Source: Thiobacillus sp.
GTDB taxonomy: Bacteria; Pseudomonadota; Gammaproteobacteria; Burkholderiales; Thiobacillaceae
Assembly: GCF_024708915.1 (NCBI RefSeq)
Contig: NZ_JANJXQ010000183.1
Span: forward strand, 1-6,586
Length of the DNA: 6,586 nt
Direction of reading: 5' to 3'
Part shown: piece by piece, positions 1 to 6,586 of the stretch
How positions within the stretch are numbered: the first letter of the stretch is position 1
How the letters are laid out: the number at the start of each line of letters is the position of its first letter
The notes under the pieces: generated by a model
Database searches by the model: none
Seen by the model: only the letters and a program-made list of their open reading frames with translations
Told to the model about the DNA's origin: nothing
Translations under genes and position numbers: made by a program

Positions 1-2466
<2,466 letters not shown>

Positions 2467-2469
2467 TGT

Positions 2470-6549
<4,080 letters not shown>

Positions 6550-6586
6550 GGATGCTCCGGCTAGAGGGCTAACATCGGAAAGACAG
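6550..6586 (-). other. Last 37 bases of the leader upstream of rpoB (presumed rplL-rpoB gap)
   Basis: Only 37 bases upstream of rpoB are in the window. Apart from the Shine-Dalgarno site I see no promoter boxes, terminator or recognisable end of a coding region. By conserved gene order rplL should lie further upstream, with any attenuator or RNase III processing site between the two genes, but none of that can be judged from this fragment. Confidence 0.5.
6555..6558 (-). promoter_or_regulatory. Shine-Dalgarno site of rpoB
   Basis: The coding strand reads CCGGAGCATCCATG, placing GGAG 5 bases before the ATG at 6549. This supports the chosen start, which also gives the conserved [14 protein letters not shown] terminus. 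Confidence 0.85.

Noticed and set aside
6559..6573. Short direct repeat GGCTA-GAG-GGCTA just upstream of rpoB
   Set aside because: A five-base repeat is expected by chance, and no operator or promoter context can be seen in the 37 bases available.

Overview
The window holds the two large-subunit genes of bacterial RNA polymerase, both on the minus strand: complete rpoB (beta, 1359 aa, 6549 down to 2470), an 81-base intergenic gap, then the first 796 codons of rpoC (beta'), which runs off the window at position 1. This is the conserved rplL-rpoB-rpoC order of the ribosomal protein/RNA polymerase operon; only 37 bases upstream of rpoB are visible, so rplL itself is outside.

The host looks like a betaproteobacterium. 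The DNA is GC-rich (about 60% by eye). Both proteins follow the proteobacterial plan closely. The rifampicin pocket carries the DQTNPLSE and [11 protein letters not shown] variants that I associate with Betaproteobacteria (E. coli has DQNN and KRRIS). Beta is 17 residues longer than the E. coli protein, mostly because of a longer SI2 insertion. I cannot name a genus from this.

Both products join alpha and omega in core RNA polymerase. Beta supplies the rifampicin pocket, the flap and the hybrid-binding lysines. Beta' supplies the Mg-binding NADFDGD loop, the zinc ribbon, the sigma-binding coiled coil and the start of the bridge helix. Every catalytic landmark checked is intact, and neither frame shows a break. 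Co-transcription is expected; each gene has its own Shine-Dalgarno GGAG.

The one region not explained by routine housekeeping content is the rpoB-rpoC gap. It is almost filled by a degenerate 7-base repeat (about NGTGAGG), four units facing four inverted units, around a smaller 7-bp hairpin. The structure ends directly against the rpoC Shine-Dalgarno sequence. It may be a copy of a dispersed repeat or a local RNA element affecting rpoC expression. I found no mobile element, CRISPR array, tRNA/rRNA, defence locus or new system, and no stretch over 300 bases lacks a gene.
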